Shown: positions 19,483 through 28,589 of the stretch, in pieces
Position numbering within the stretch: the stretch's first letter is position 1
Layout: every line of letters starts with the position of its first letter
Origin: Nitriliruptorales bacterium
Lineage (GTDB): Bacteria > Actinomycetota > Nitriliruptoria > Euzebyales > Egibacteraceae
Reading direction: 5' to 3'
NCBI GenBank assembly: GCA_009379795.1
Contig: WHTC01000005.1
Location: 1-41,521, forward strand
DNA: 41,521 nt
Program-made: the position numbers and the translations under genes
The notes under the pieces: generated by a model
Seen by the model: only the letters and a program-made list of their open reading frames with translations
Database searches by the model: none
What the model was told of the DNA's origin: nothing

Positions 19483-19734
19483 TCACCTCACCGCCACGTG
19501 CCCGCGCATGTGCGCGGCGGCCGCAAGTTCGGCCAGTTGAGCAGGCGATTCGTCCGCTCGTGATTCCGCTCGTGATGTGGGCAGGAACACCTGCCGCCAC
19601 GTGCAGAGATGGCAACGGGCCCGCAAGCCCGTCAGGTCCGCCCCCTGCACCCTCGTCGCGCGAATGTCGAACATCCGTGCGACTCTCTGCGCAGTGGCCT
19701 CCAGTGTCGCGTTTCCTGACTCAGCCAGACTCAC
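19483..19734 (-). CDS. 83-aa protein with CHLC...HMRGH zinc-finger-like pattern
   Basis: GTG at 19734 with AGGAGG 8 nt upstream (revcomp of 19743-19748); C-x2-C ... H-x3-H. Confidence 0.5.
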   Translation of the reverse strand: MSLAESGNATLEATAQRVARMFDIRATRVQGADLTGLRARCHLCTWRQVFLPTSRAESRADESPAQLAELAAAAHMRGHVAVR

Positions 19735-19957
19735 GACCACGGCCTCCTTTCCCTCAGGCAAACGAGGTCGCCCGCTCTGGCCCGACAGTGCGAGGGGGCG
19801 AGCCCCGAATACGGGCAATATAGTGACGCGAGGCGACCTTGCAGAACCATGACGGAGCTTTGCAAGAAGATGTACGGATGGCCATGTCGCCCCGGCCTTC
19901 AGCGACACTTCCCTCCCTCCCGACGCGGAACCGCTGGCGGCTCACCGCCGCCCTACC

Positions 19958-22012
19958 ATGTTCCGCATGCCCAGATTCGAGGTCGTCAGCGAGTACGCCC
20001 CGGCGGGTGACCAGTCACGGGCCATCGAGGGAGTGGCCAGAGCCGTCACCGGGGGTGAGCGAGATGTCGTCCTGCTCGGTGTCACCGGGTCCGGCAAGAC
20101 CTTCACGATGTCGAAGATCGTGGAGTCGGTGCAGAAGCCCACCCTGGTCCTGGCGCCCAACAAGACGCTGGCGGCGCAGTTGGCGAACGAGTTCCGCGAG
20201 TTCTTCCCGAACAACGCGGTCGAGTACTTCGTCAGCTACTACGACTACTACCAGCCCGAGGCCTACGTACCCACCACGGACACTTACATCGAGAAGGACT
20301 CCTCGCTGAATGAGGAGGTGGAGCGGCTGCGGCACCGGGCCACCATGGCGCTGCTGTCCCGCTCGGACGTCCTGATCGTGGCCAGCGTGTCGTGCATCTA
20401 CGGCCTTGGCTCGCCCGAGGAGTACCGCGACCACGTGCTGGTGTTCGACCGAGATGAGGAACAGGGCCTGGACCAGAGCCTGCGCCGGCTGGTCGACCTG
20501 CAGTACGAGCGCAATGACCTCAACTTCACCCGTGGCAGGTTCCGGGTGCGCGGCGACACGCTCGAGGTATTCCCCGCGGACGCCGAGTTGGCGTACCGCG
20601 TGGAGTTCTTCGGCGACACGGTGGACCGCATCACCCGCCTGGACCCGCTGACCGGAGAACTGGTCGCCGAGCTGGACCAGGCGTGGGTGTTCCCCAACTC
20701 GCACTACGTCGCCTCACCCGAGCGCATGCAGCGCGCGGTCGCCACGATCGAGGCCGAACTCACGGAGCGGTTGGAGGACCTGGAGCGCGACAACAAACTG
20801 CTGGAGGCGCAGCGCCTGCGGATGCGCACCACCTACGACCTGGAGATGATGCGCGAGATCGGGTTCTGCTCGGGCATCGAGAACTATTCGCGGCACATCG
20901 ACGGGCGCAGGGCGGGGGAGACGCCGAACACGCTGCTCGATTACTTTCCTTCCGACCTCCTGCTGCTGGTCGACGAGTCCCACGTCACGATTCCCCAGGT
21001 CGGAGGCATGTTTGAGGGCGACCGGTCGCGCAAGCAGACACTCGTCGAGCATGGGTTCCGCCTGCCCAGCGCACTGGACAACCGGCCGCTGACGTTCGAG
21101 GAGTTCCGCGCCCGGGTCCCCCAGACCGTGCACGTCTCCGCCACACCGGGGCCGTTCGAGCGCCGGGTGTCGACCACCATCGTGGAGCAGGTGATCCGCC
21201 CGACCGGGCTGGTGGACCCCGAGGTGGTCGTGCGCCCGACCAAGGGACAGATCGACGACCTGATCGGCGAGATCCGCACCCGTGCCGAACTGGACGAGCG
21301 CGTCCTGGTCACCACGCTCACCAAGAAGATGTCCGAGGACCTGACCGACTACCTGCTGGAGTCCGGGGTAAAGGTCCGCTACCTGCACTCCGAAATCGAC
21401 ACGGTGCAGCGCATCGAGATCCTGCGGGAGTTGCGGCTCGGCGAGTTCGACGTGGTCGTCGGGATCAACCTGCTGCGTGAGGGCTTGGACCTTCCCGAGG
21501 TGTCGCTGGTGGCGATCCTCGACGCGGACAAGGAGGGGTTCCTGCGCAGCGAGACCTCGTTGATCCAGACCATCGGCCGGGCGGCGCGCAACATCAACGG
21601 CCAGGTCATCATGTACGCCGACTCGCTGACGGACTCGATGCAGCGGGCGATCGATGAGACCAACCGGCGTCGCAAGCTGCAGGTTGACTACAACGCCGCC
21701 AACGGCATCGATCCGCAGACGATCCGCAAGAAGGTCGGCGACATCATCCAGATGGCGCGCGCGGCCGAGGCCGGCAGGCCGTACCAGGCGACGCCGAGCA
21801 TGAAGCGGCGCCGCGGCCGAGCCGGTGCTGCCGAGGACGGCCTTGATGTCAGCGATCTGCCGCAGGAAGACCTCGGCCGGCTGATCCAGTCGCTGACCGA
21901 CGAGATGCACGAAGCCGCCGCCGACCTGCGCTTCGAGTACGCCGCTCGCCTCCGCGACGAGATCGCCGACCTCAAACGCGAACTCCGCGGCATGAAGGAG
22001 GCGATGGGGTAG
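19958..22012 (+). CDS. uvrB: Excinuclease ABC subunit B
   Basis: [61 protein letters not shown]-terminal UVR motif. Confidence 0.98.
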   Translation: MFRMPRFEVVSEYAPAGDQSRAIEGVARAVTGGERDVVLLGVTGSGKTFTMSKIVESVQKPTLVLAPNKTLAAQLANEFREFFPNNAVEYFVSYYDYYQPEAYVPTTDTYIEKDSSLNEEVERLRHRATMALLSRSDVLIVASVSCIYGLGSPEEYRDHVLVFDRDEEQGLDQSLRRLVDLQYERNDLNFTRGRFRVRGDTLEVFPADAELAYRVEFFGDTVDRITRLDPLTGELVAELDQAWVFPNSHYVASPERMQRAVATIEAELTERLEDLERDNKLLEAQRLRMRTTYDLEMMREIGFCSGIENYSRHIDGRRAGETPNTLLDYFPSDLLLLVDESHVTIPQVGGMFEGDRSRKQTLVEHGFRLPSALDNRPLTFEEFRARVPQTVHVSATPGPFERRVSTTIVEQVIRPTGLVDPEVVVRPTKGQIDDLIGEIRTRAELDERVLVTTLTKKMSEDLTDYLLESGVKVRYLHSEIDTVQRIEILRELRLGEFDVVVGINLLREGLDLPEVSLVAILDADKEGFLRSETSLIQTIGRAARNINGQVIMYADSLTDSMQRAIDETNRRRKLQVDYNAANGIDPQTIRKKVGDIIQMARAAEAGRPYQATPSMKRRRGRAGAAEDGLDVSDLPQEDLGRLIQSLTDEMHEAAADLRFEYAARLRDEIADLKRELRGMKEAMG

Positions 22013-22081
22013 AACATCTCGGCCCCAGCGGAGCTCGACGAGTTGTCGCTGCTGAGCCATCCCAGCGGAGGCCATCTCCTC

Positions 22082-22199
22082 CACGTGAATCTCACCGGTC
22101 AGCCCACCATCTTTCACCTTCACGTGAACGTGACCGGCACCGCATTGTGAAGCCGAGCGGCCGCCACGTGACCGGCCAGCACCACGTGAACCCGACCGG
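22082..22199 (+). repeat. Cluster of CACGTGAA-N3-SACCGG direct repeats (three good copies, one shortened, one diverged)
   Basis: CACGTGAATCTCACCGG 22082-22098; CACGTGAACGTGACCGG 22121-22137; CACGTGACCGG 22165-22175; CACGTGAACCCGACCGG 22183-22199; diverged TTGTGAAGCCGAGCGG near 22145-22160. Confidence 0.8.
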
Positions 22200-22237
22200 G
22201 CATCGCGGCGACCCGTAAGCCTGGCGCGCGCGCCGGG

Positions 22238-23647
22238 TTAGCGGAGGTCGGCCCCCTGGCGGCGCAACTCCGTCTGGACCGCGTCAATGCCGACCTGGCG
22301 GGGCGGCCGGCCGCCGTCGGCCGCGAGCGCGGCGCACACCCCGGCCGCCTGCCCGGTCGCCATCGCGGTCGGGGTGACCCGGTATGACGAGTGGGCCACG
22401 TGTGTGCCCGAGATGCAGCGCCCGGCCGTCAGCAGCCCTTCGACGTCGCGCGGCAGCAGGCACCGCAGCGGGATGTCATAGGCGTCGCCGGCGGGCACGG
22501 TGCGCAGGTCGGTGCCCTTGCCCGTGGGGTTGTGGATGTCGACCGGGTACGTGCCACGCGCGATGACGTCGTCGAACTTGCGGGCGGCGAGGACGTCCTC
22601 GCCGGTCAACTGGTAGTCGCCGAGAATTCGCCGGGTCTCGCGTACCCCGATGTTGACCCCGCTCTGCGCCACGTAGGCGTCGGAGAAGCCGGGGACGTGC
22701 TTGGTCAGGAACTTCGCGATCTGGCGCATCTGCCACCGGCTGACCTGCTCTGCCCGGGTCAGGTCGAAGGCGTCGATGCCCAGTGCCCCGGTGACCCGGG
22801 TCGAGTTGACCGAGACCTCCCCGGGATGAGGCGTGGCGAAGAACAGCAGGTCCTCGCGGGGCAGGTCGAGCTCACCCGCCGCGCTGGCCTTCTCGATGAG
22901 CTCCCACAGGCCGTGCACGCTCCGCCACTGGTCGGGACGCTCCTCGACGTAGCCGGCGAAGCCCGCGGGGTCGAAACCGACCATGCGGAACATCAGTGTC
23001 ATCGGTTGCACGAGACCGTCCTGTGCACGGCCGATCTCGAACGGCGCGCCGGCGGCGGCCGCGATGTCCCCGTCGCCCGTGCAGTCCACGATGGTGCGTG
23101 CGCGGACAACCAGCGGCCCGGACTTGCTCTCGAAGATGACCCCCTTGGGGTCGTGCGGCTCCAGGACGCCGCTGGCGAAGGCGTGGAGCAGGTAGCACAC
23201 GCCTGCCTCATCAAGCAGATCCAGCGCGACGACCTTGAAGATCTCAGGATCGAACGGGACCGTGTAGCCGGTGCCAGGGGAGGGACGCATCGCTCCCCCC
23301 TCGGCGATGAGCCGCTCGATGACGTCGATGTGCTTGCCGGCGACGACCGGCTCGCCGATGCCGTGGTCGCTGGGCATCAGGCTGGTATCGCCCAGGCGAG
23401 GGGGCTGGGGCCGGCGGGTGTGGAACGACATCCACGGCATCACCAGCGCGGCGGTGGCGTTGCCGCCCAGGAAGCCGTAGCGCTCGGCGAGTATGACCTC
23501 CGCCCCGGCGGAGGCGGCGCCGAGCGCCGCACCGATGCCCGCCGGCCCGCCGCCGACCACCAGGACGTCGGTGTCGGCGACGACGGCGCCGCTGCGAGGC
23601 GGGAGGGCGATGGACCGCGAGGTGGGGGGGCGTCGAAGGGGCGGCAA
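22238..23647 (-). CDS. FAD-dependent oxidoreductase
   Basis: TDVLVVGGGPAGIGAALGAASAGAEVILAERYGFLGGNATAALV; VDCTGDGDIAAAAGAPFEIGR; GRCISGTHVAHSSYRVTPTAMATGQAAG. Start may lie a few codons inside. Confidence 0.88.
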   Translation of the reverse strand: MPPLRRPPTSRSIALPPRSGAVVADTDVLVVGGGPAGIGAALGAASAGAEVILAERYGFLGGNATAALVMPWMSFHTRRPQPPRLGDTSLMPSDHGIGEPVVAGKHIDVIERLIAEGGAMRPSPGTGYTVPFDPEIFKVVALDLLDEAGVCYLLHAFASGVLEPHDPKGVIFESKSGPLVVRARTIVDCTGDGDIAAAAGAPFEIGRAQDGLVQPMTLMFRMVGFDPAGFAGYVEERPDQWRSVHGLWELIEKASAAGELDLPREDLLFFATPHPGEVSVNSTRVTGALGIDAFDLTRAEQVSRWQMRQIAKFLTKHVPGFSDAYVAQSGVNIGVRETRRILGDYQLTGEDVLAARKFDDVIARGTYPVDIHNPTGKGTDLRTVPAGDAYDIPLRCLLPRDVEGLLTAGRCISGTHVAHSSYRVTPTAMATGQAAGVCAALAADGGRPPRQVGIDAVQTELRRQGADLR

Positions 23648-23747
23648 TGCTCTTCCAGGGTCCTGGCGGTCAGGCGCTGGCGGCGGGCCGGTTGCGGCTA
23701 CCCGGCGCGGCTGCCGAGTGCACCGCCGGGCGCCGCCAGCAGCTGAG

Positions 23748-23787
23748 ATTGAACCCCAGGCCTCGTATGCGGTGCCGACGGTTCAAT
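23748..23787. other. 8-bp inverted repeat ATTGAACC ... GGTTCAAT between two minus-strand genes
   Basis: ATTGAACC 23748-23755 and GGTTCAAT 23780-23787. Confidence 0.5.
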
Positions 23788-23827
23788 GTTGATCTACCAG
23801 CCGCGGGCCGATCGGTGGTCCACGGGG

Positions 23828-24496
23828 TCACCAGCCACGCGCCTCCCAGTCCTGGAGGGAAGGACGCTCGGCGCCGATCGTGGTGTCGTCGCCGTGGCCG
23901 GGGTAGACCCAGGTGCCGTCGTCCAGGGCGAACAGGCGGATGCGCAGGGAGTGCATGATCGTCGGGAAGTCTCCCTGCGGAGTGGCGGTGTTGCCGGGCC
24001 CGCCGGGGAACAGGGTGTCGCCGCTGAACAGGTGCCGGTCGCCGAGCAGCACGCAGGTCGAGCCCGGCGTGTGCCCCGGCGTGTGCAGCAACTCGACCTC
24101 GGCCGCTCCGAAGCGGATGCGCCCGAGGTCGACCACCGGCACTTCGGCGCGGCGGGGGACCATCTCGGCGTCATCGGGATGCAGGTAGACGGGCGCGCCC
24201 GTCGCGTCGGCCACCGCGTCCAGCGCCTGCCAGTGATCCCCGTGGCCGTGGGTGGTCACGATCGCGGCGATGTCGCGGTCCCCGACTTCGGCCAGGATGC
24301 GGTCGGCCTCGTTGGCCGCGTCGATCAGCACCGCCGCTCCGGATCCCGTCTCGGTCAGCAGGTAGACGTTGTTGTCCATCGGCTCGACGGAGAGCTTCCG
24401 CACCTCCACCTGAACGCCTGCCATCAGCGGGACGGTGCGGGCGATCGCCGGACCGCCCGGCTGCACGTGCCCTCGGTAGTGGTCAGTGTCTGCCAT
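23828..24496 (-). CDS. Metallo-beta-lactamase fold hydrolase (glyoxalase II-like)
   Basis: TTHGHGDHWQALD, LLHTPGHTPGSTCVLLGDRHLFSGDTLF, VYPGHGDDTTIG; ATG at 24496. Confidence 0.93.
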   Translation of the reverse strand: MADTDHYRGHVQPGGPAIARTVPLMAGVQVEVRKLSVEPMDNNVYLLTETGSGAAVLIDAANEADRILAEVGDRDIAAIVTTHGHGDHWQALDAVADATGAPVYLHPDDAEMVPRRAEVPVVDLGRIRFGAAEVELLHTPGHTPGSTCVLLGDRHLFSGDTLFPGGPGNTATPQGDFPTIMHSLRIRLFALDDGTWVYPGHGDDTTIGAERPSLQDWEARGW

Positions 24497-24637
24497 GGCA
24501 GGCAGCGTAGAACGACCACAGCGATCGCGCTCCCGCGGCCGGACCTGCGTCTGGGGAGACGCGCTCCTCCAATCCGCATGACGGTATTCTCGGCAGAGAC
24601 GGATCAGAGAAGACGCTGCGGAGAGGACGGAGCGGAG

Positions 24638-25138
24638 ATGGCGGACTTCGTGGTCTGCACCATCGCTGGCCAGCGCTTCGAGTTGGCGCGGGAGCAGGTG
24701 GAGCGGGCGGTCGCCGGGACGCTGCCGGAACCGCTGCACGAGCACTTCGTGGTGATCGTGGGGCGGCGCTACCCTCCAAAGCAGGTGATCGCGCTGGTCA
24801 CCGGCCTGGATCGGGCGGACTTCGCGACCCATCAGGCGCGGCGTGTTCTGCGCCGCCTCGGGTTCCCGACGGGACGGCGACCCGCAGTCGCGGCCGAGCC
24901 CCAGGCGACCTACCAGGCCAGGGTGATGCCGCACGGGGGCAGGGAGGCCGAGGCACTTCGGCCGTATATCGGGAAGTGGGTGGCCCAGAAGGGGATTGAG
25001 GTGCTGGTCGCGGGAGACACCTTCGAAGAGGTTTATCGCTGGCTGGAGGAGCATGGCGTGGAGGCCGACGGCATGTTCCGGGTTCCGAGCAGTGAGATGG
25101 GGGCGTCCGGATGGACCAGTTGGTCGCTTGAGCCATGA
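24638..25138 (+). CDS. 166-aa protein: N-terminal YPPKQ/RRLGF domain (ScoMcrA N-head-like?) plus C-terminal DUF5678-like domain
   Basis: VGRRYPPKQVIALVTGLDRADFATHQARRVLRRLGF; RPYIGKWVAQKGIEVLVAGDTFEEVYRWLEEHGVEADGMFRVP. Confidence 0.75.
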   Translation: MADFVVCTIAGQRFELAREQVERAVAGTLPEPLHEHFVVIVGRRYPPKQVIALVTGLDRADFATHQARRVLRRLGFPTGRRPAVAAEPQATYQARVMPHGGREAEALRPYIGKWVAQKGIEVLVAGDTFEEVYRWLEEHGVEADGMFRVPSSEMGASGWTSWSLEP

Positions 25139-25527
25139 GGTTCCCCTTCAAGGAGCTTCCGGGCCACAGCGACGCGTACCTGAGGCCGGTGGTCACGGTC
25201 CGCTTGGAGGGATTGCTGCAGCCGCAGACCTGCCTGGTCGACAGCGGCGCGCTGCACAACCGATTCGGGCGGGTCCTCGCGGATGTCGCCGGCATCGATC
25301 TCAGCGATGGTGAGCGCGAGCGCTTTGGTGTCGGCGGCTTTCTCACCGAGGCCGCTACGGTGCCAGTACGGCTTCAGCTGGGGGAGGCCGTCTGGCAGGC
25401 GCCGGTCTCGTTCTGCGATCCCTGGCCGCTCGACTTCCAGATCCTCGGCCAGGAGGGCTTCCTCCGGTTCTTCCGCACAACGCTGTGCGCGGCCGAAGGT
25501 TGGGTCGAATGCACGTTCGAGAGTTGA
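25135..25527 (+). CDS. Retropepsin-like aspartyl protease family protein
   Basis: TCLVDSGALHNRFG active-site-like motif, later ILGQEGFLRFFRTTLC; ATGA overlap with the preceding gene. Confidence 0.75.
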   Translation: MRFPFKELPGHSDAYLRPVVTVRLEGLLQPQTCLVDSGALHNRFGRVLADVAGIDLSDGERERFGVGGFLTEAATVPVRLQLGEAVWQAPVSFCDPWPLDFQILGQEGFLRFFRTTLCAAEGWVECTFES

Positions 25528-25611
25528 CGCACGCGGCCAGTAGACTGCTCTACGGACTCAGCGGTCCTCCTTCCCCGCTCCGTCCCTCTGTCGTGCAGGA
25601 GCGATCAGCGC

Positions 25612-28536
25612 GTGGTGAAGTCGTCCAATAGCGAGATGCTCATCGTTCGTGGCGCTCGCGAGCACAACCTCAAAGACGTCGATCTGGAGATCCCGCGCAA
25701 CGCGCTCGTGGTCTTCACGGGCCTGTCCGGATCCGGCAAGTCCAGCCTGGCCTTCGACACGATCTACGCCGAGGGGCAGCGCCGGTACGTGGAGTCGCTG
25801 TCGGCCTACGCGCGCCAGTTCCTCGGCCAGATGGAGAAGCCCGACGTCGACGTGATCGACGGCCTGTCGCCCGCCATCTCCATCGACCAGAAGTCGACCT
25901 CCCGGAACCCGCGCTCGACGGTCGGCACGGTCACCGAGGTCTACGACTACTTGCGCCTGCTCTACGCCCGCATCGGCAAGGCGCACTGCCCGGTCTGCGG
26001 CCGCCCGATCGCGCGCCAGACCGCCGAGCAGATCATCGACCAGATCGAGCAGTTGGCGCCCGGGACGCGCTTCCAGGTGCTGGCGCCGGTGGTGCGGGGG
26101 CGGAAGGGCAACTACGAGAAGCTGCTCGCGGACCTGTCCTCGCGAGGGTACGCCCGGGCACGCATCACCTCGGGGACCAAGCCGCCCGAGATCGTCGACC
26201 TGGCCTCGCCACCGAAACTGGCGCGCTACGAGCAGCACACCATCGAGGTCGTCATCGACCGCCTGGTGGGCAAGCCGAACATCCGCCGTCGCCTGGCCGA
26301 CTCGATCGAGACTGCGCTGCAACTGGCCGAGGGACTCGCCGCGGTCGAGATCGTCAAGAGCCCGCCCGACGCTCCTGCCGGCGCCCCTGCTGAGGGCGAG
26401 GTGCTGACCTTCTCCGAGCATCTCGCCTGCCCCTACGACGGGCTGTCGTTCGAGCAGCTGGCTCCACGCAACTTCTCCTTCAACACCCCCTACGGCGCGT
26501 GCGAGACCTGTGATGGGCTGGGCACCCGGCTGGAGGTCGACCCCGAGCTCGTCGTCGGCGACCCGGACCGGTCGCTGGCGGACGGCGTCCTGATGCCGTG
26601 GGCGACGGGCGGGCAGTCCAACTACTACAGGCAACTGCTGCGCGCCGTCGCCGAGCACCTTGGCTTCGACCCGGGGACGCCCTGGCGAGAGATCGACGGC
26701 GGGGACCGGCGGGTGCTGCTGTACGGGCTTCCCGAGGGGGAGCGGGTCCAGGTCCGCTACACCAACCGCTATGGCCGCAAACGCCAGTACGCGGCGGCGT
26801 TCGAAGGGGTCGTCTCGCAACTGCTCCGCCGTCACGCCGAGACCGAGTCCCAGACCGTGCGCGAGCGGGTCGAGGAGTACATGCGCGAGGTCCCCTGCAG
26901 CGCGTGCGGCGGGGCTCGCCTGAAGCCGCTGGTCCTGGGGGTGACCGTCGGCGGCAAGTCGATCGCCGAGGCCTGCGCGCAGTCCATCGCTGAGGCCGAC
27001 CGCTTCTTCACCCGACTGGAGCTGAGCGAGCGCGAGCGCATGATCGCCGAACGGGTCCTCAAGGAGGTGCGCGAACGGCTGCGCTTCCTGCTGGACGTCG
27101 GGCTTGACTACCTGACCCTGGACCGGGCGGCCGGCACCCTCGCCGGGGGAGAGGCGCAGCGCATCCGCCTGGCCACCCAGATCGGCTCGGGGCTGGTGGG
27201 GTGCCTGTACGTGCTGGACGAGCCGTCGATCGGGCTGCACCAGCGTGACAACGAGCGGCTGATCGAGACGCTGCTCCGGCTCCGGGACCTCGGCAACACC
27301 GTGATCGTCGTCGAGCACGATCAGGCGACGATCCAGGCTGCCGATCACCTGGTCGACATCGGTCCGGGGGCGGGGGAGCACGGCGGCGAGATCGTGCACG
27401 CTGGCAGCCTGTCCCACCTCAAGCGCAACCCGAGGTCGATGACCGGGGCGTACCTGTCCGGCAAGCGGTCGATCGGGGTGCCCGCCCGGCGCCGGCAGGT
27501 GGACCTCCAGCGGACGCTGCGGGTCCGTGGGGCGCGCGAGCACAACCTGCGTGACCTGACCGTGGAGTTCCCGCTGGGGGCGTTCGTCGCGGTGACCGGG
27601 GTGTCGGGATCGGGCAAGTCCACGCTGGTCAACGACATCCTGTACCGCAGCCTGCTTCGCCATGTGTACGGCAGCCGGGTCGCGCCGGGTCTGCACCGGG
27701 GGGTCGACGGGCTGCACCGGGTGGACAAGATCGTCGGCATCGACCAGTCGCCGATCGGCCGCACTCCGCGGTCGAACCCGGCGACCTACAGCGGGGTGTT
27801 CGACCACATCCGCCGACTGTTCGCCTCCACCCAGGAGGCGAAGGTGCGCGGCTACCAGCCGGGACGTTTCAGCTTCAACGTCAAGGGCGGGCGATGCGAG
27901 GCCTGCGCGGGCGACGGGACCATCAAGATCGACATGCAGTTCCTGCCCGACATCTACGTCCCCTGCGAGGTCTGCAAGGGCCGGCGCTACAACCGCGAGA
28001 CCCTCGAGGTGCACTACAAGGGCAGGACGATCAGCGAGGTCCTCGACATGTCTGTCGAGGAGGCGCTCGGCTTCTTCTCCTCGATCCCGCCGATCCTGCG
28101 GCACATGGAGACGCTCAACGACGTGGGCCTGGGCTACGTGCGGTTGGGACAGCCGGCCACCACGCTGTCCGGCGGGGAGGCGCAGCGCGTCAAACTCGCG
28201 TCCGAACTGCGCAAGCGAGCGACCGGCCAGACCGTCTACATCCTTGACGAGCCCACCACCGGCCTGCACTTCGACGACGTGAACAAGCTGCTGGCGGTGC
28301 TGCACCGGCTGGTCGACAAGGGCAACACGGTGATCGTCATCGAGCATGACCTGGACGTGGTCAAGACCGCCGACTGGATCATCGACCTGGGTCCGGAGGG
28401 CGGGTCCGGTGGCGGTACGGTCGTCGCCGCCGGCACGCCCGAGGACGTCGCCGCAGCCCCCAACAGCTACACCGGCAAGTTCCTCATCCCGGTCCTGGCC
28501 GCCGCTGGCGGAGTCGGGTCTGGCCGCCACGGCTGA
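25612..28536 (+). CDS. uvrA: Excinuclease ABC subunit A
   Basis: [27 protein letters not shown], two ABC cassettes, CXXC zinc motifs, second [10 protein letters not shown]. Confidence 0.98.
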   Translation: MVKSSNSEMLIVRGAREHNLKDVDLEIPRNALVVFTGLSGSGKSSLAFDTIYAEGQRRYVESLSAYARQFLGQMEKPDVDVIDGLSPAISIDQKSTSRNPRSTVGTVTEVYDYLRLLYARIGKAHCPVCGRPIARQTAEQIIDQIEQLAPGTRFQVLAPVVRGRKGNYEKLLADLSSRGYARARITSGTKPPEIVDLASPPKLARYEQHTIEVVIDRLVGKPNIRRRLADSIETALQLAEGLAAVEIVKSPPDAPAGAPAEGEVLTFSEHLACPYDGLSFEQLAPRNFSFNTPYGACETCDGLGTRLEVDPELVVGDPDRSLADGVLMPWATGGQSNYYRQLLRAVAEHLGFDPGTPWREIDGGDRRVLLYGLPEGERVQVRYTNRYGRKRQYAAAFEGVVSQLLRRHAETESQTVRERVEEYMREVPCSACGGARLKPLVLGVTVGGKSIAEACAQSIAEADRFFTRLELSERERMIAERVLKEVRERLRFLLDVGLDYLTLDRAAGTLAGGEAQRIRLATQIGSGLVGCLYVLDEPSIGLHQRDNERLIETLLRLRDLGNTVIVVEHDQATIQAADHLVDIGPGAGEHGGEIVHAGSLSHLKRNPRSMTGAYLSGKRSIGVPARRRQVDLQRTLRVRGAREHNLRDLTVEFPLGAFVAVTGVSGSGKSTLVNDILYRSLLRHVYGSRVAPGLHRGVDGLHRVDKIVGIDQSPIGRTPRSNPATYSGVFDHIRRLFASTQEAKVRGYQPGRFSFNVKGGRCEACAGDGTIKIDMQFLPDIYVPCEVCKGRRYNRETLEVHYKGRTISEVLDMSVEEALGFFSSIPPILRHMETLNDVGLGYVRLGQPATTLSGGEAQRVKLASELRKRATGQTVYILDEPTTGLHFDDVNKLLAVLHRLVDKGNTVIVIEHDLDVVKTADWIIDLGPEGGSGGGTVVAAGTPEDVAAAPNSYTGKFLIPVLAAAGGVGSGRHG

Positions 28537-28589
28537 TCCGCCGACGCTCGGCCGACCCCACCAGCGGCGGGGCGTGCGACCATGGGGGT

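Noticed and set aside
23786-24637. Upstream extension of the plus-strand ORF 23786-25138
   Set aside because: Antisense to the MBL hydrolase; the recognisable domain starts at ATG 24638.
25558-28530. 990-aa minus-strand ORF opposite uvrA (also 28467-30566 opposite uvrC, 20714-22123 opposite uvrB)
   Set aside because: Antisense open frames typical of high-GC DNA; the plus strand encodes unmistakable Uvr proteins and the minus translations are low-complexity Gly/Arg/His-rich.
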